Of a stretch of 64,000 nucleotides of DNA, positions 32,941 through 44,417 are shown in pieces. Position numbers and translations under genes: made by a program. The notes under the pieces were generated by a model. It did not search any database. It was given only the letters and a program-made list of their open reading frames with translations, and was not told the DNA's origin. How positions within the stretch are numbered: position 1 is the stretch's first letter; the number at the start of each line of letters is the position of its first letter. This DNA is from Topomyia yanbarensis (taxonomy: Eukaryota; Arthropoda; Insecta; Diptera; Culicidae). Location: contig NC_080671.1 of NCBI RefSeq assembly GCF_030247195.1, forward strand, positions 185,669,725 to 185,733,724, read 5' to 3'.

Positions 32941-34102
32941 CTACTTTGTTGATCCCTTCGCCACTTCCTCTGCAGCTAGGAGAGTATGCGCGTAACCACT
33001 GTACTGTTGACTGTTGACAGCGTCCCAGATATGCTCGTCGCAGCACATATCTTCAACGATATTGTCCACTGTTAAATCAGGTGTACCCCATCGGTCTTCT
33101 TGAAACCTAAGGCATTCGAAGACCACCTGTTCCGGTGTATCTTATACGTTCGCACACTCCGGGTAAAGGGGTGACGAAGCGTGTCCAAGACGATGATGGT
33201 ACTTCCGGAAGCATTCATGCCCGGACAAAAGCTGCGTCAAATGGAAGTTTACCTCTCCTTCGCTTCTTATGTACCCAAGTAGACACATTTGGGATGAGTC
33301 GGTGGGTCCACCTCCCTATCTCCGCATTATCCCACTCTTGCTGCCACTTAGCCAACGAGTCCGCTCGGACTAATCTCCTTGCATTAGGTGCATTTCTCCG
33401 CTGGTAGCATTCCACGTCCTCAGCCAGAATGATGCCGATGGGATCCCGGCAATTACGCATACCGCCTCAGACGATATCGTTTTATACGCACTCACGACAC
33501 GAACAGCCACTAAGGGAAACGTGCTTGTGAACTTCTTCCTGTTCCATTTTGAGTTCAGCGCAGCAGCCCAGGCCGGTGCACCATACCGCAGTATTGTACA
33601 CCCGCCAGGAGACGTTTCGTGCTGCATATTGATTCTACGTGATTCGGCATGATCTTTGTCAGTGCGTTAGTTGTCCTTGCAGCCTTCTCACATACAAAGT
33701 AGACATGACTATTGTAACATAACCGATCGTCGACCATCACAACCAGGTGCTTCAGCGCACGCATCGATGGGATGGATTGTCCCCCGATGCTGATCTCGAC
33801 ACGCTGAATTTTTTATGGTTGCTGACCAGCGCTACCTCGGTCTTGTGGTGAGCCAGCTGCAACTTGACTCTTCAAGGCTGTCGCCCGTTATCATCAGGAC
33901 AACATCAAATGGCGTCCACCGTCGATTTCCCTTTGCGGAACCCAAACTGCTTTTGCGATAGTCCGTTCTCACTTTCAGCGTAGGTCGTCAACCTGTTGAG
34001 GATGACCCTTTCCAAGAGCTTACTGGGAGTATCCACCAGGCAGAGTTGCACAAAATCATGACTATCACTTTTTCTTCCAAATGTACGCAACGCTTCGGTC
34101 AC
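32941..34102 (-). pseudogene. R1-clade LINE ORF2 remnant with deleted catalytic core
   Basis: Minus strand, reading downward. From 34100: DTPSKLLERVILNRL then GLSQKQFGFRKGKSTVDAI (reverse-transcriptase fingers). At about 33905 the sequence jumps to VVLMITGDSLEE, LAHHKTE and MRALKHLVVMVDDRLCYNSHV, i.e. directly past the catalytic FADD region, so a deletion removed the palm. Then SEAVCVIAGI, GRWTHRLIPNV and, at 33126-32941, MVFECLRFQEDRWGTPD and WDAVNS before the stop. Several frameshifts. Orientation is opposite to the two plus-strand remnants just upstream, so this cluster arose by separate insertions or an inversion. Confidence 0.8.
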
Positions 34103-34708
34103 AAATCAAAATGATTGTCTTTTTCAGTTGAGAGAACTTGAGCAAGCGAACCTGAGCATAGTGAGTACCAACAACAGTGACGAGGGAGAGTGAGAAAAAA
34201 AATTGACGGGACGCAGGCAGCCGAGACAAGTGACAACACAATGATAATTTCTCTTTCCTTTTTGTCTACCACGCAAATTCAACAAGCGTAGTTTTTATTC
34301 ACTAAATAATCACCATATACGATTGAATCACTAGCCAGTGTTTATTGACCCTTCGCATTTGTCTTAAATTCGATCAAAATCAGTAACATACTGATAGTTA
34401 AACTTGAAAGATACTTATAGCTTATATGCTCCTGAATTGGTAGTAATGCAGGTTAGTTTTTGATCTGGTTTACTGCAAAAATATTTATCAACAGACAGAG
34501 CATATTTTTAACGAACCGAACACATCAACATGATCAAAACACAACATATATTTCTTTTGATTTCCTTGCATTTTAACCCTGCCTACTATGATTGGGTGCC
34601 CTAGACTGCGAATAAACAGAAGTTAGTTTTATGTTATTGGAATCCCATACACGGTTAAATAAAACAACCTGCAGCATAAGTTCTTTTAGCTTACTTTTGA
34701 ATTGTGCG
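34103..34708. other. No supported gene
   Basis: AT-rich spacer before the hAT-type insertion. Nothing recognised. Confidence 0.5.
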
Positions 34709-35494
34709 TCGCTTTCCAGGCCCGTAGCCAGGAGTTTATTTCGGGAGGGGCTTAAAAATTATTGTATAAAGCTTTTTTATTTCGATTATACAGGTTTTAA
34801 CCTTATGGTTATTCGCCTCTTTTTGGGTTAGAAAATTTCTTAAGAAAAATTTCTAACCCTACATGTGCGGGATTGATGAACGAACCGTGATGAGCTGCGT
34901 AAAAGGTAATCAATTTACCAACTACGCTTTACCCGCCCCTGCATAAAGCTTTTAGTTCTAATTACTTCATATTGTCACTAGAAACTAAACGAAATTTTGA
35001 AAAGTTCTTAATGAAAACAAAGCCAAATCTAAGACAATCCATGTTCTTTGTCACAAGAAAGGCTATAGTACATCAACGAATTATTGATGTTTAATTTGAT
35101 TTTTATTATTTATTTTTATTTACAAGTTACAATTTACTCTCGTTGCAACAATGGATATTCTAGAGTTCTCAGTATTTATGCGCTAACCGAATATGACAAT
35201 CCTTGACGGTGCTGGAAAACGCAAGGTGTTCTAAGCTACACGTTTAAAAGGTGTAGATGACGCTAAATCGAAATGAGTAGAAAAATATCCATAAAATGTT
35301 CGATCGAAGAGAATGTCGAAATTTGCACAAAATCTTCTGATTTAGCAAACGAATTGTAGATGGTTCAACTTCTATTTTCTTGATCTGGCGTCCTGTAACT
35401 ATTACCAGTTCTAGTGCATCATGCTAACATAATTTTTTGGCATACCGCAGTTAGGAAGGAGGATCTTTGGTGATCAATAGGATCAAAATATATG

Positions 35495-36645
35495 GGTCAT
35501 TCCACGTCTGATTTACAATCAAAATTTGAATTCCTTCCAATTTTTTTTCTTGCATTCATTAGTAAAAGTAATTGACACGTATTTTTTATTTTGGCTGAAT
35601 ATGATTTTTTTTTCAAGTTATTAGTTTTTGAACTTTTGAAGTTTATAACATTGAACATTTTTCAATCACTTATAACTTATATGGAAAAAAATATTAAATA
35701 AAAAAGTTGTGTACTCAATGAGCTTACTGAAAAAATAGCAATTTCTTTTTGTTATATAACTTATGAAATTTGCAATTGTTTGAAACAAATTGAATTTTTT
35801 AAAGTTGGACCAATTTTTTACTTATTATTTTCTTTAAATATTAAAAATCATGTTAAAATAATTGTGCAAAAATTTGGGAGTGGATATCAAAATACTTTGC
35901 GAGATATTACAATTATAAACTTAAAACAAGGCAATTTTACACCAAACGCCTAGTGATAGACCTATTGTAATTGAAATATCTCGTAAAATACTTCGAATTT
36001 CTTTCTGAAATTTGTACACAATCTTCTCGATATAATTATAAATTATTTGAAAAAGCTAAAAAGATTTTTTTGGCTCCACCCTGAAAAAAAATTTGTTACT
36101 AATATTTGCATAATACATAAATTATTTAACAAAAACAAATATTACAAAAAAAATCCGCCGAGATCTTCCGAAAACGCAGCTTTTATTATTTAATGCTTTT
36201 TTCCAGAAATCTAATAGTTTCTCAGTTATGAGGGAATGAAAAATGTCCAATTCTATTAAATTTATAAAACTTTAAAAAATCACTATATTATTAAAAGTCG
36301 ATATTTGTAGGTATGTGATTTATGGACTCCCAAACGGCTTAACCAATTGCCGTAAAAATTTATGCATAGTAGGAATTTGTTATGGAGCGTGTTTGTGTGC
36401 TATTGGTGGGGATTATCTGCCTACAAGAAGGCGCTTCGGAACAAATTATGGTTTCCTCCTATTTCGTTGAAAGTCGCATCAACGTGCGATGGGTATTAGC
36501 TAGTACTTTATAAAGTTCAAAAACTCATAACTTGGAAAAAAAGTCAAATTCAGCCAAAGTAAAAAAATCGTGTCTATAATTTTCAGCTAAAGAGTGCAAA
36601 AAAATTGAAGGGAACTAAAATTATAGTTGTAAATCGTGGAATGAC
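35495..36645 (+). mobile_element. TCATTCCACG-ended inverted-repeat element, copy 1
   Basis: Left GGTCATTCCACGTCTGATTT; right end read inverted AGTCATTCCACGATTTACAA. Both continue through a CAATTTTTTT, TGCA and TTGGCTGAAT block. The body contains TTATATAACTTATGAAATTT and GCGAGATATTACAATTATAA. A Helitron-like insertion lies at 36293-36513. Confidence 0.6.
36293..36513 (+). mobile_element. Helitron-like non-autonomous element
   Basis: Ends in TCGCATCAACGTGCGATGGG then TATTAGCTAG and T. That is a short hairpin (TCGCA/TGCGA) about 10 bp before a CTAG end followed by T, the Helitron 3' signature. It shares TTATGGACTCCCAAACGGCT, GGAGCGTGTTTGTGTGCTAT and CTTCGGAACAAATT-like blocks with the inverted copies at 61.86-62.3 kb. 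Confidence 0.65.
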
Positions 36646-36689
36646 TTGCATTCTGCAAATTTAAGACTTTTTTGGGGGTATTCTCATGT

Positions 36690-37265
36690 TAAAAGCAAAT
36701 ATTTTCTAAAGTCCCCCGAAATCAAAATTATTTTGATTACATAACTATATTAAGAAGATTATGTGAAAAATTCAGAATGGAACTCGAAGTGTTACGAGAC
36801 ATTTCAGTTATAACAGGCCTTTCGCTGGGCGTTTAGTGTAAAATTGCCATGTTTTATGTTTATAATTGTAATATCTCGCAAAGAATTCCACTGCCAAATT
36901 TTTACACAATCTTTTTAACACGATTTTAATACTTAAAGAAAATAATAAATAAAAAATTTGGTCCAGCCTTAAAAAAATTCAATTTGTTTCAAGTAATTGC
37001 AAATTTCATAAGTTATATAACAAAAAAATTGTGATTTTTTTTGGTAAGCTTATTTGAAAACGCAACTTTTTTATTTAATTTTTTTTTCCATATATCGAGT
37101 CGTTTCCGAGTTATCAGTGATTGAAAAATGTTCAATTTTATAGACTTCAAAAGTTCAAAAGCGAATAACTTGAAAAAAATATAATATTTAGCCAAACCAA
37201 AAAATACGTGTCAATTATTTTTAGCTAAAGAATGTAAGAAAACAGTTTGGAAGATGCTTGACGTT
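36690..37265 (-). mobile_element. TCATTCCACG-family element, partial inverted copy
   Basis: Inverted relative to 35530-36065 and similar for over 500 bp. Shared blocks include AACAAATTGAATTTTT, TTATTTTCTTTAA and GCGAGATATTACAATTATAA. The terminal TCATTCCACG is missing here. The two copies make a large potential hairpin. Confidence 0.6.
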
Positions 37266-37928
37266 TATATTAAGCGCACATTGCTCTAATCTATTACAGA
37301 AATTCAATTTGCGTATGATTTAACTAACTTTCTTTATTCAGGCCAATATCTAGCATAAAATGAGTTTTGTTAGATACCATTACTAGCGATAAATGTTAAT
37401 TTTGGGACAGTTTTTGTACTCAGTTTTCTATGAAACTTCTAAGTTTTTATTATACAATTCGTTTACTTGAGTCGGTTCAATGCATTAGCTAAATGAAGCC
37501 TTGAGTCTTTAATATATTTCCACGATGTAAACAATGAAAATGATAAACGCGTCCAACAGATCTCGTGCGATTGACCTGTTTACTGATTGAGAAATATTTT
37601 TCATAACCAACCGCGTCTTGGTGGTCGTTCATATCTATCTTGTACACTTCCGTATTATTATCGTGGTAACTGCCATGGACATGGCAATTCGCGAATATCT
37701 GATTTCATTTTTGTTTTGTCCCCTTACGGGCCACCAGTGTCGACTTCCTCAATGATGATGCTGACTGTTAATTTTGAGATACTAGACGCAGTTTTTGCCG
37801 TCAATACTATATGAACAGCAGCCACAAATTTGGCAATTGTTTGTTTTTCAGGTAATCGTATTGGAGACTATGGATGTGCAAAGATGTAACGTGTATGATG
37901 ATATTATCGCATTGCGTTTTGTGCGTGC

Positions 37929-37961
37929 AGGGTCAGCTAGGACGAAATCCTAGCTGACCCT
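37929..37961. repeat. Perfect 14 bp hairpin
   Basis: AGGGTCAGCTAGGA, loop CGAAA, TCCTAGCTGACCCT. Confidence 0.8.
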
Positions 37962-38055
37962 ACCCGTCTAATTCCTAGATGTGTCCTTTATAATAAATTA
38001 CATTTTTTCCAAATGTGACAGGAATCTTTTAATGGCCACGGTTCAAAGAAGTTAA

Positions 38056-38100
38056 GTTTGTTTATTGGGGCTTTAACCTCCTGGTCGTTCGCCCGCGGTT
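38056..38100 (-). repeat. LINE 3' tail fragment
   Basis: On the minus strand GCGAACGACCAGGAGGTTAA then AGCCCCAATAAACAAAC. It resembles the 3' ends at 52.88 and 61.65 kb and, more loosely, that of the full-length LINE. Confidence 0.5.
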
Positions 38101-38708
38101 CAAGTAAGAGGTATCAGATCTTGTAGCCGAACATTGATTTTCTCATCATCCATATATATGAGAATCAACCACGTGTTACAAGTTGCAAAATGACTGGTTT
38201 CGCCTAGGCTAATTTGTTGAGTAACATAAGTACTGAATGCCTGACAAGGTAGAACTCGTTAAAGGCGATGTTCGTAAGCATAACCTCTATTTTCACCTTC
38301 AGCAAATATTTCCCATCATGAAATTAGGTTATGCAAAAATTCCAGAAGTCAATAGCCTCCACGTTTGGCTGGAGCACCACTTCTTGCTTCTACGATTCAA
38401 TCATCCGACGGATCACCCCAGCAAGAATTAAAGTAACAGTTTCTTTTGTTCTTCCGACGAGTCACACAATATGAAAGAAAGTGTGTTATCAGACTCGGCA
38501 TACTGAGTAGATATCGTGACCGATGTCTTCGGTGGCTCGAAATAGCAATCTTCCTCACCATTCTCCCATTAATTTGTTGAAACCAAACAAGATACAATTT
38601 TTTTACGAGTTACCGAAAAACATGTTGCTTCTTAAATTTATTTTTGAAAAGTTTCGGGGGGGGCTTTAGCCCCCTAGCCCCCCCTCTGGCTACGTGCCTG
38701 TCGCTTTC

Positions 38709-39385
38709 GCACTTATTAGTGTTGTCAAAAACAAAACGAGAGATTCGACTCAGTCGAGGTCTTCCGTGGAGGAAGGTACTTTTGAGTTGTTTGGGGTATA
38801 CTCAAAATTAGGTAAATTCAACTTAAATTTGAGTATAAAAAACCTATCAATGAGTTGTAATTTTTGCCGTGGTTAAATGGAAACTACCTTCAACACGGTT
38901 TACCTAATTTTAAGTTCCCCCACGATACCACGAAATTGAGTCAAAGGAACTCAATTTTAGGTAGTTTTTCGTTTCCGTGTAGAATACAGAATGAATATTA
39001 TATTATTGAATATGACATTACATGAGCAATTTGAGTGGCTTGCAACTCTTATCAAAGCGGTGACGGAAAATGAAAGACAATATTTCTCAAACAATTTTAG
39101 CAAGCAAACCAATTGTTTAATAGGTAATGTATTTGAACTGTAGTATTGAATTCAAGACTTGCATCTTGAAGAATTTAAAATTTCCTTTGCTAGACTTAAT
39201 GACAATAATTTTCAAAACTGTCATCGAGAGGCTTCAGTTGAACTGAGTGAACAAAATAGCGAAAAGACAGAACATTTTTTCGCAAAGGCACTCACGTAGT
39301 ATGACTGACACTATATGTTGCTGTCACGGTGTGAGAACTTATACGGAAAGATAGTCGAATGTGAGTGCGACCGTGTAGCAAGGTT
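38709..39385. other. No supported gene
   Basis: Starts with the hAT target duplication. At 38760-38990 ACTCAAAATTAGGTAAATTC-like phrases recur in both orientations (TCAATTTTAGGTAG at 38949), suggesting a small inverted element of about 190 bp. No coding frame recognised. Confidence 0.45.
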
Positions 39386-41300
39386 TTCTGTTTACCGTTA
39401 CCGAATGCAGCACTCCCAGCAAGCATATAGGCCTATACGATGCTGGATTTACTTGTGGTTTCCCTGGTTTTGGCAGCAACACCAGCTTCTTGATCTTCAT
39501 CTATCCGGGAAGTAGAGATCATCCAGGCATTTCTGTAGGACTGTCCTGAACATGTCCGGAAACGCCAGGATCGCAGCCTTCAGAGCCACGTTGGGGAAAC
39601 CATCTTGTTCGGGAGCTTTCTTCGCTTTCAGCCCTTTTGCCACTATAAGGAGTTCGTCGTTGGAAACTCGATTGTCACCGGCATATCCACCGTCTGCAAC
39701 AACGTACGGTGTGGGCGGCCATGCGGTTGGGTTGTGCTTCGGGAAAATGCCCTCCACGATAATTTTAAGTTTGTCGGTGCACAATTCTTCTGGCGTCGTT
39801 GGACCCTTGATCCTGGCCTTAACGACACGATAAGTATTGCCCCAGGGGTTAGTGTCTACTTCTCTGCACATTTCCTTGTATCAGATGAACCTAGAAAAAA
39901 TAGTGTAAATTTACGTCTCCTGACCCTGACATATACGAGCATCAAAAATGACTTAGTTTTACGTTTGATTTTAATTTTATATGACGTTTTATTTCGTATA
40001 TCATGTAATTCTGCTCTGCATACACCGTTTGTTCTGATTGGTAGGAAGTGTAATTTTATGTCATTGCGCATGTAAAGTATATGTTTCATGTAAAATTAAA
40101 CGGAACACGGTAATGTTTCGTCATATCGTAAATTACGGTTTGTTGAATTGTGTCATGTTTGCAATTACGTCAACGATAAAATTCAGATTTTTTTGGTGTG
40201 TAGCTTAGCACTATCTCGCGTTTAAAAGCGGCCCTGGCCACCCATAATCTTAAACTATTCTTTGACTGCCTCAGATCTTGCTCTCTGAACGTGTCTTCTG
40301 GCGTTTAGGCAGGCAGTTTGGAGGAATGCTTAGCCTTTCGTTTCACCAGTACGCCGGATGCCGGTAGTTCCTCGGTTCCATTTTCCTCGGCATTGTTACA
40401 TCGCATGTCCTAGCTACTGTTTCTGATAGCACATCGGCACTCGTAATTGGATTGACACTGTCAGCACGAAGTGAAGGTCCTTTATTTTCCACTTCCGCTC
40501 GTCAGTCCTCACTCTTGGCGTTACCGTACAATTTCGCCGACCAATTGTGTAGTGGATCGCTTGGTGATCACTATGTGTGTACTGCTCACTAACTTGCCAA
40601 TTCATGTTATCCATCAGCGACGCGCTGCAGAATGTTACGTTGATGATGGATTCCCAACCGTCTTTACGTGTTAGCGGAACCTGTGTTGCACAGCTTTACA
40701 TCCAGCTTCGCCAGTTCGTCCAATAGGCTGTAACCTCTTGCGTTGGTCAGTCTTCTACCCCACTCTACGGCCCAAGCATTAAAATCTCCTCCTATAACAA
40801 CCCGTTCACCCGACTAACGAATCAGTTAGTGCATCCAGCATCCGGTTGTACTGTTCTGGTGTCTACCCTGGAGGAGCATAACAACTACACACGAATACGC
40901 CATTGATCCTGGTGATCACGAAGCCTTCATGTGTGTTATCCACCGCCTCTTGGACAGGGAAACCGACCATCACTTGGATTACCGCCATCCATGCACCAGC
41001 CAGTTACCATTATCGGGAGGGACACTATATGGCTCTGCAATAATTGCGACGTCGTATTTCGTTTCTGTTGTTGACTGCCACAACAGTTGCTTTGCAATGT
41101 CACAATGATTGAGATTAAGCTGGATTATCCCCATCATCATTGGCCTGCCTTCGCCTTTTTGTACTCTGGACATAGGAAGCCTCCCGTCATGTGGTCTTTC
41201 CCGCCCTCATTTGTACAGAGCACAAATTGCTTTGTTCGGTCACTTCTCCCCACATTTTCTGCACAGATCTGATTTGTCCGGACCTCTACAGTTTCTTGCC
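39386..41300 (-). pseudogene. R1-clade LINE remnant: ORF1 end, endonuclease and reverse-transcriptase start
   Basis: Minus strand, downward. 41300-41172: CRKCGEK knuckle region of ORF1 with a following stop. 41170-40980: endonuclease start, IIQLNLNHCDIAKQLLWQ and DVAIIAEPYSVP. 40800-40690: GGDFNAWAVEWGRR and YSLLDELAKLDVKLCNTGS. 40614-40550: SDHQAIHYTIG (endonuclease SDH). About 40290-40205: REQDLRQSKNSLRLWVARAA. 39871-39497: MCREVDTNPWGNTYRVV, ARIKGP, KAKKAPEQDGFPNVALK, FPDR. 39480-39390: KKLVLLPKPGKP and SYRPICLL. It stops there, before the palm. Several stops and frameshifts. The linker before MCREVD is interrupted by an AT-rich insertion (39885-40205). Same clade as the 29-34 kb remnants, but covering the part those lack. 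Confidence 0.8.
39885..40205. mobile_element. AT-rich insertion inside the R1-clade remnant
   Basis: The coding similarity breaks between ARAAFKREIVLS (ending near 40205) and MCREVDTNPWG (starting at 39871). The intervening 320 bp is AT-rich, non-coding and rich in TTTACG/CGTAAA strings, as in a small MITE. Ends are not sharply defined and no target duplication is obvious. Confidence 0.45.
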
Positions 41301-41308
41301 TGATGGCC

Positions 41309-41597
41309 GTTTATATGGGAATTGGCTGTGTTTTCGCACTCTTTAACCTGTAACTCCGGAACCGGAAGTCCAATCCATGAAAAAATCAATAGCAACCGAT
41401 GGGAAAGTTGTACCTTTGCAAGTTTATGCAAATCAGTCCAGCCATCTCTGAGAAACAGAGGTAAATTTTTTTCCACGCACACACATACATTTTCGCATCT
41501 CAATGAACTGTGGTATATGTCACTAGATCCTCTGGGCCGGAATTAGGATGGCGGTGTTCAGAGTGATTGCATGACCTCTCCATATGAGAAAGTCAAA
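41309..41597 (-). repeat. Family A, inverted partial copy
   Basis: Reading inverted: TATATGAGAAAGTC near the outer edge is not the expected terminus. The core blocks are clear: ACCTCTGTTTCTCAGAGATG, GGCTGGACTGATTTGCATAA, AGGTACAACTTTCCCATCGG and CCGGTTCCGGAGTTACAGG. It abuts the ORF1 end of the R1 remnant. Confidence 0.7.
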
Positions 41598-44417
41598 AAT
41601 GTCATAAAATTCGATATGAATTTGCTTATTCAAAAATCTGTGCAATAAAAAATAAAATCGGTCATATTTCACTGAAAAAAGCATTTTCGAATATACAGCG
41701 AAAATTCCAGATTAATCAACAATCATTTGTTCGTGTTACATTTCTGGCCAGCTCAAAAAAGTTGTTTCGAGAAAAACGCGGTAAAAGTTTTGAGTCCGCT
41801 CGGGCTATACATAAAAAGTGTTTGAAGGATTTTTCAAAGAGTCAAATGATAAAATGGAAATGGTTGAGATATTTGTATGATAATTTATAAAAAGTTCCAT
41901 AAAATTGTATTCAAAAACTTTCTCATAACAAGACCAAGTACCTCAGCTAGCATTCCAGTAAGCCCGCACTTTATGGATACATCACCATATTTAACAAATG
42001 AATAGAAAGGCTAACGTCCCCGCAGCCAATGATAAAGTTTTGTTTCAGTTTCCACAGAAGACATTCTGTAGTTCCAGCGAACATTGTTTGCTGAATGAAG
42101 CAGAAATTACTCTAATAAATCATATTAAACTGCCTCCAGAATGTAGAATGTTTCCCATCCTAAACAACCGACACGGATGCTACGGCGGTGTGGCGGGTTT
42201 TAAAGTTCCCGGCAAAATTTACAGCTAATTGCATTTCAGCCGTCTGCTACGGTTCGGTTGCTGAAAATTGCCCACCTGGGAACAGAGCGGAACATGGTGA
42301 TACTTTTGTTTTAGGCACCGTTTAATTCAACTAAATACATGGCATGATGTGCCGCTATCGAGTGAGCAGCGTGACGCAATGGAATTTCCAGAGGGGATCA
42401 GAGGGGGTTGTTGGAATGACGTGTCGATGGGAGACCAACCCTGTAGATTGAATCGCCTGCAAACGGCGTGTAATACGTCATTCTGTGCTATACAGACTGG
42501 AGTGTTATTTTTGATGTGATGATAAATTTCTTTTCCCTACATGGGTATTTTATGTTTTCGTCCAATTCCAGCATTGCGGGAATGAACCTTCGCGCGTACT
42601 GGCAAATTGCGTGCTCAAGGTTCAATGGAGACAACTATCTATTCTATTTTTGTAAATATATTCGATACCTCCGGTGCCTTGAGTCAATTTAAATAAATTA
42701 AGTTATAAGAAAGAATTAACCTACATGTTTAGCAGACGTTACCTAATTTTAAGCATCTCTCCTATAATAAAACATAATGTTTGCGTGCAGTAGCGGAAAA
42801 CCCAGGGGAATTGAGAGACGAACTCGAATTCAGACTACCAAATTTGTTCAATTTTCTATTTGAAATAGTTTTTGTAGGAGACGAGCCGCACAGATCAACA
42901 TCAACAAACCATAATTTTGCTTTACCGCCTTTTTTAAATGTTTACCGCAAGAACAAATAACAGCAGAGATAAAAGCCAGAATAATCTGTCTCTGGGTTCA
43001 ATATGGCAGTCAATCTTGCAGATTCTTGGCAAAAATTCAAGATGCAGCCGCTAGGAAAACAGTTGCATAAAGTTGAGTATGATCTCCAACCTTCTACCAC
43101 TTCCTCATCTTATCTTGATCCAAACCACAAAATGTGTTATGGTTATGGATGATACAGCAATCGAGAAGCTCAATTGATGCGTGTCATCACCACAAGTTAG
43201 CCCCCTGGCGGTCAAGGGTCTGCAAATATGAATGAGATGATGTTCACATGAAGCTGTCTGTATGTATAACCACCACCTAACCTCAAAATGCCTCCCTTCG
43301 CACAACAAGACAAGATGATTGCGGTGCTTGGGAGTGGGCGGATCCGACTTGGTGGCAAATCGATGATAGCCTTATATTTCCTACAAAATTGATGAACGTC
43401 TTCCGTTGCGATCCGTATACACCAGCTTTGATGGTCTAGTTTTTATTCTCCTTTTCTGGCCAAAGAAAAGACACTCATAGAAGTATCAATTTTCCGGGGG
43501 AATGGCTGCGATCAATAACGAAACTTCTTGTTGTGTGCGAGCTCGATGACGAGCAAGTTTGTATAATGTAATTTAATATTCCAATCATGCTATGATATAA
43601 AAGAGGAATTTTTCGAGAAGAAGATTCCTGGGAGGCTGATGTAACTAATTGAGAAGTACTTTTTTTTGTTCAACTTGAATCCAACAATACAAATAGACTA
43701 GAGAATTTGTGTTTGTAACAAAATCTTAGGAACGGACAATTCGAACTACCGAAGCACACAAACGAGGCGATTAGCCTCTGTCAACCACCAAACTATTACC
43801 CAGTTATGCAAAAACGTCCGACCAATACAAACAGCAGCACGAGTGAACCGAAGCTATGCTTTCACAACAGTGATTGCGACGCTTTGCTTTGAGGTTAAGT
43901 GTACCGTTGCTTTCCAGTCCGGAATAATAGAATGCAAATGTTCTCTGCTTCTCTGGTAGAATGAAATTATTTCTCCTTTAACGCTTACCATTTATATCCC
44001 TGCTGAATAGCTAGTTTCCCGATGCCGGGCTCGGTCTGGTCCGAGGACAGGGTCAATCCTGATCGGCATGGAAGAAACGGGTCCTGAGGGTTGCTTTTAC
44101 GAATTGCTTGAGAATGTCGAAACGATAGTGCATATAGATTCACTTTCGGGATGGAATTCCGTGTTTAAATGGATTGAGTTGTTTCAATTACTTCTAAGCC
44201 ATCCTACAGAATAGGCAAATTACTTAAATTCAACGCGGTTAAGCATCTTAGTGGATAAAGATTACAGTAGAGATTACAGTGGATGAAATAGAAAGGGATG
44301 AAATCTGGACTATAACTCAAGCATGTAGCCAGAAAAAATTGCGAGAAGGGCCCAAGGACTATGAAGTAAAATACTGGTTTTCAAAACATCTGTTACTATG
44401 TTTTAATTGCCGCAAGG
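41598..44417. other. No supported gene
   Basis: A 2.8 kb stretch of moderately AT-rich, apparently single-copy sequence. Open frames such as 41998-42228 (+) and 43105-43308 (-) carry no recognisable domain. This is the longest part of the window without an element I could name, so an exon or regulatory DNA of a neighbouring gene cannot be excluded. Confidence 0.45.

Larger units (their letters stand above)
34717..38700. mobile_element. hAT-type non-autonomous or composite element
   Basis: Left end CAGGCCCGTAGCCAGGAG; right end read inverted CAGGCACGTAGCCAGAGG. Both are flanked by the exact 8 bp TCGCTTTC (34709-34716 and 38701-38708). An 8 bp duplication and CAGG-type ends are hallmarks of hAT elements. 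No transposase frame is visible in the 3984 bp interior. The interior instead holds two inverted copies of a TCATTCCACG-ended element, a Helitron-like piece, a perfect hairpin and a LINE tail. The perfect duplication shows that the whole block moved, or was inserted and later filled. Confidence 0.8.

Noticed and set aside
37587..37814. 75-codon plus-strand frame as a possible hAT transposase remnant
   Set aside because: No BED finger, no RW or dimerisation motif; nothing links it to a transposase.
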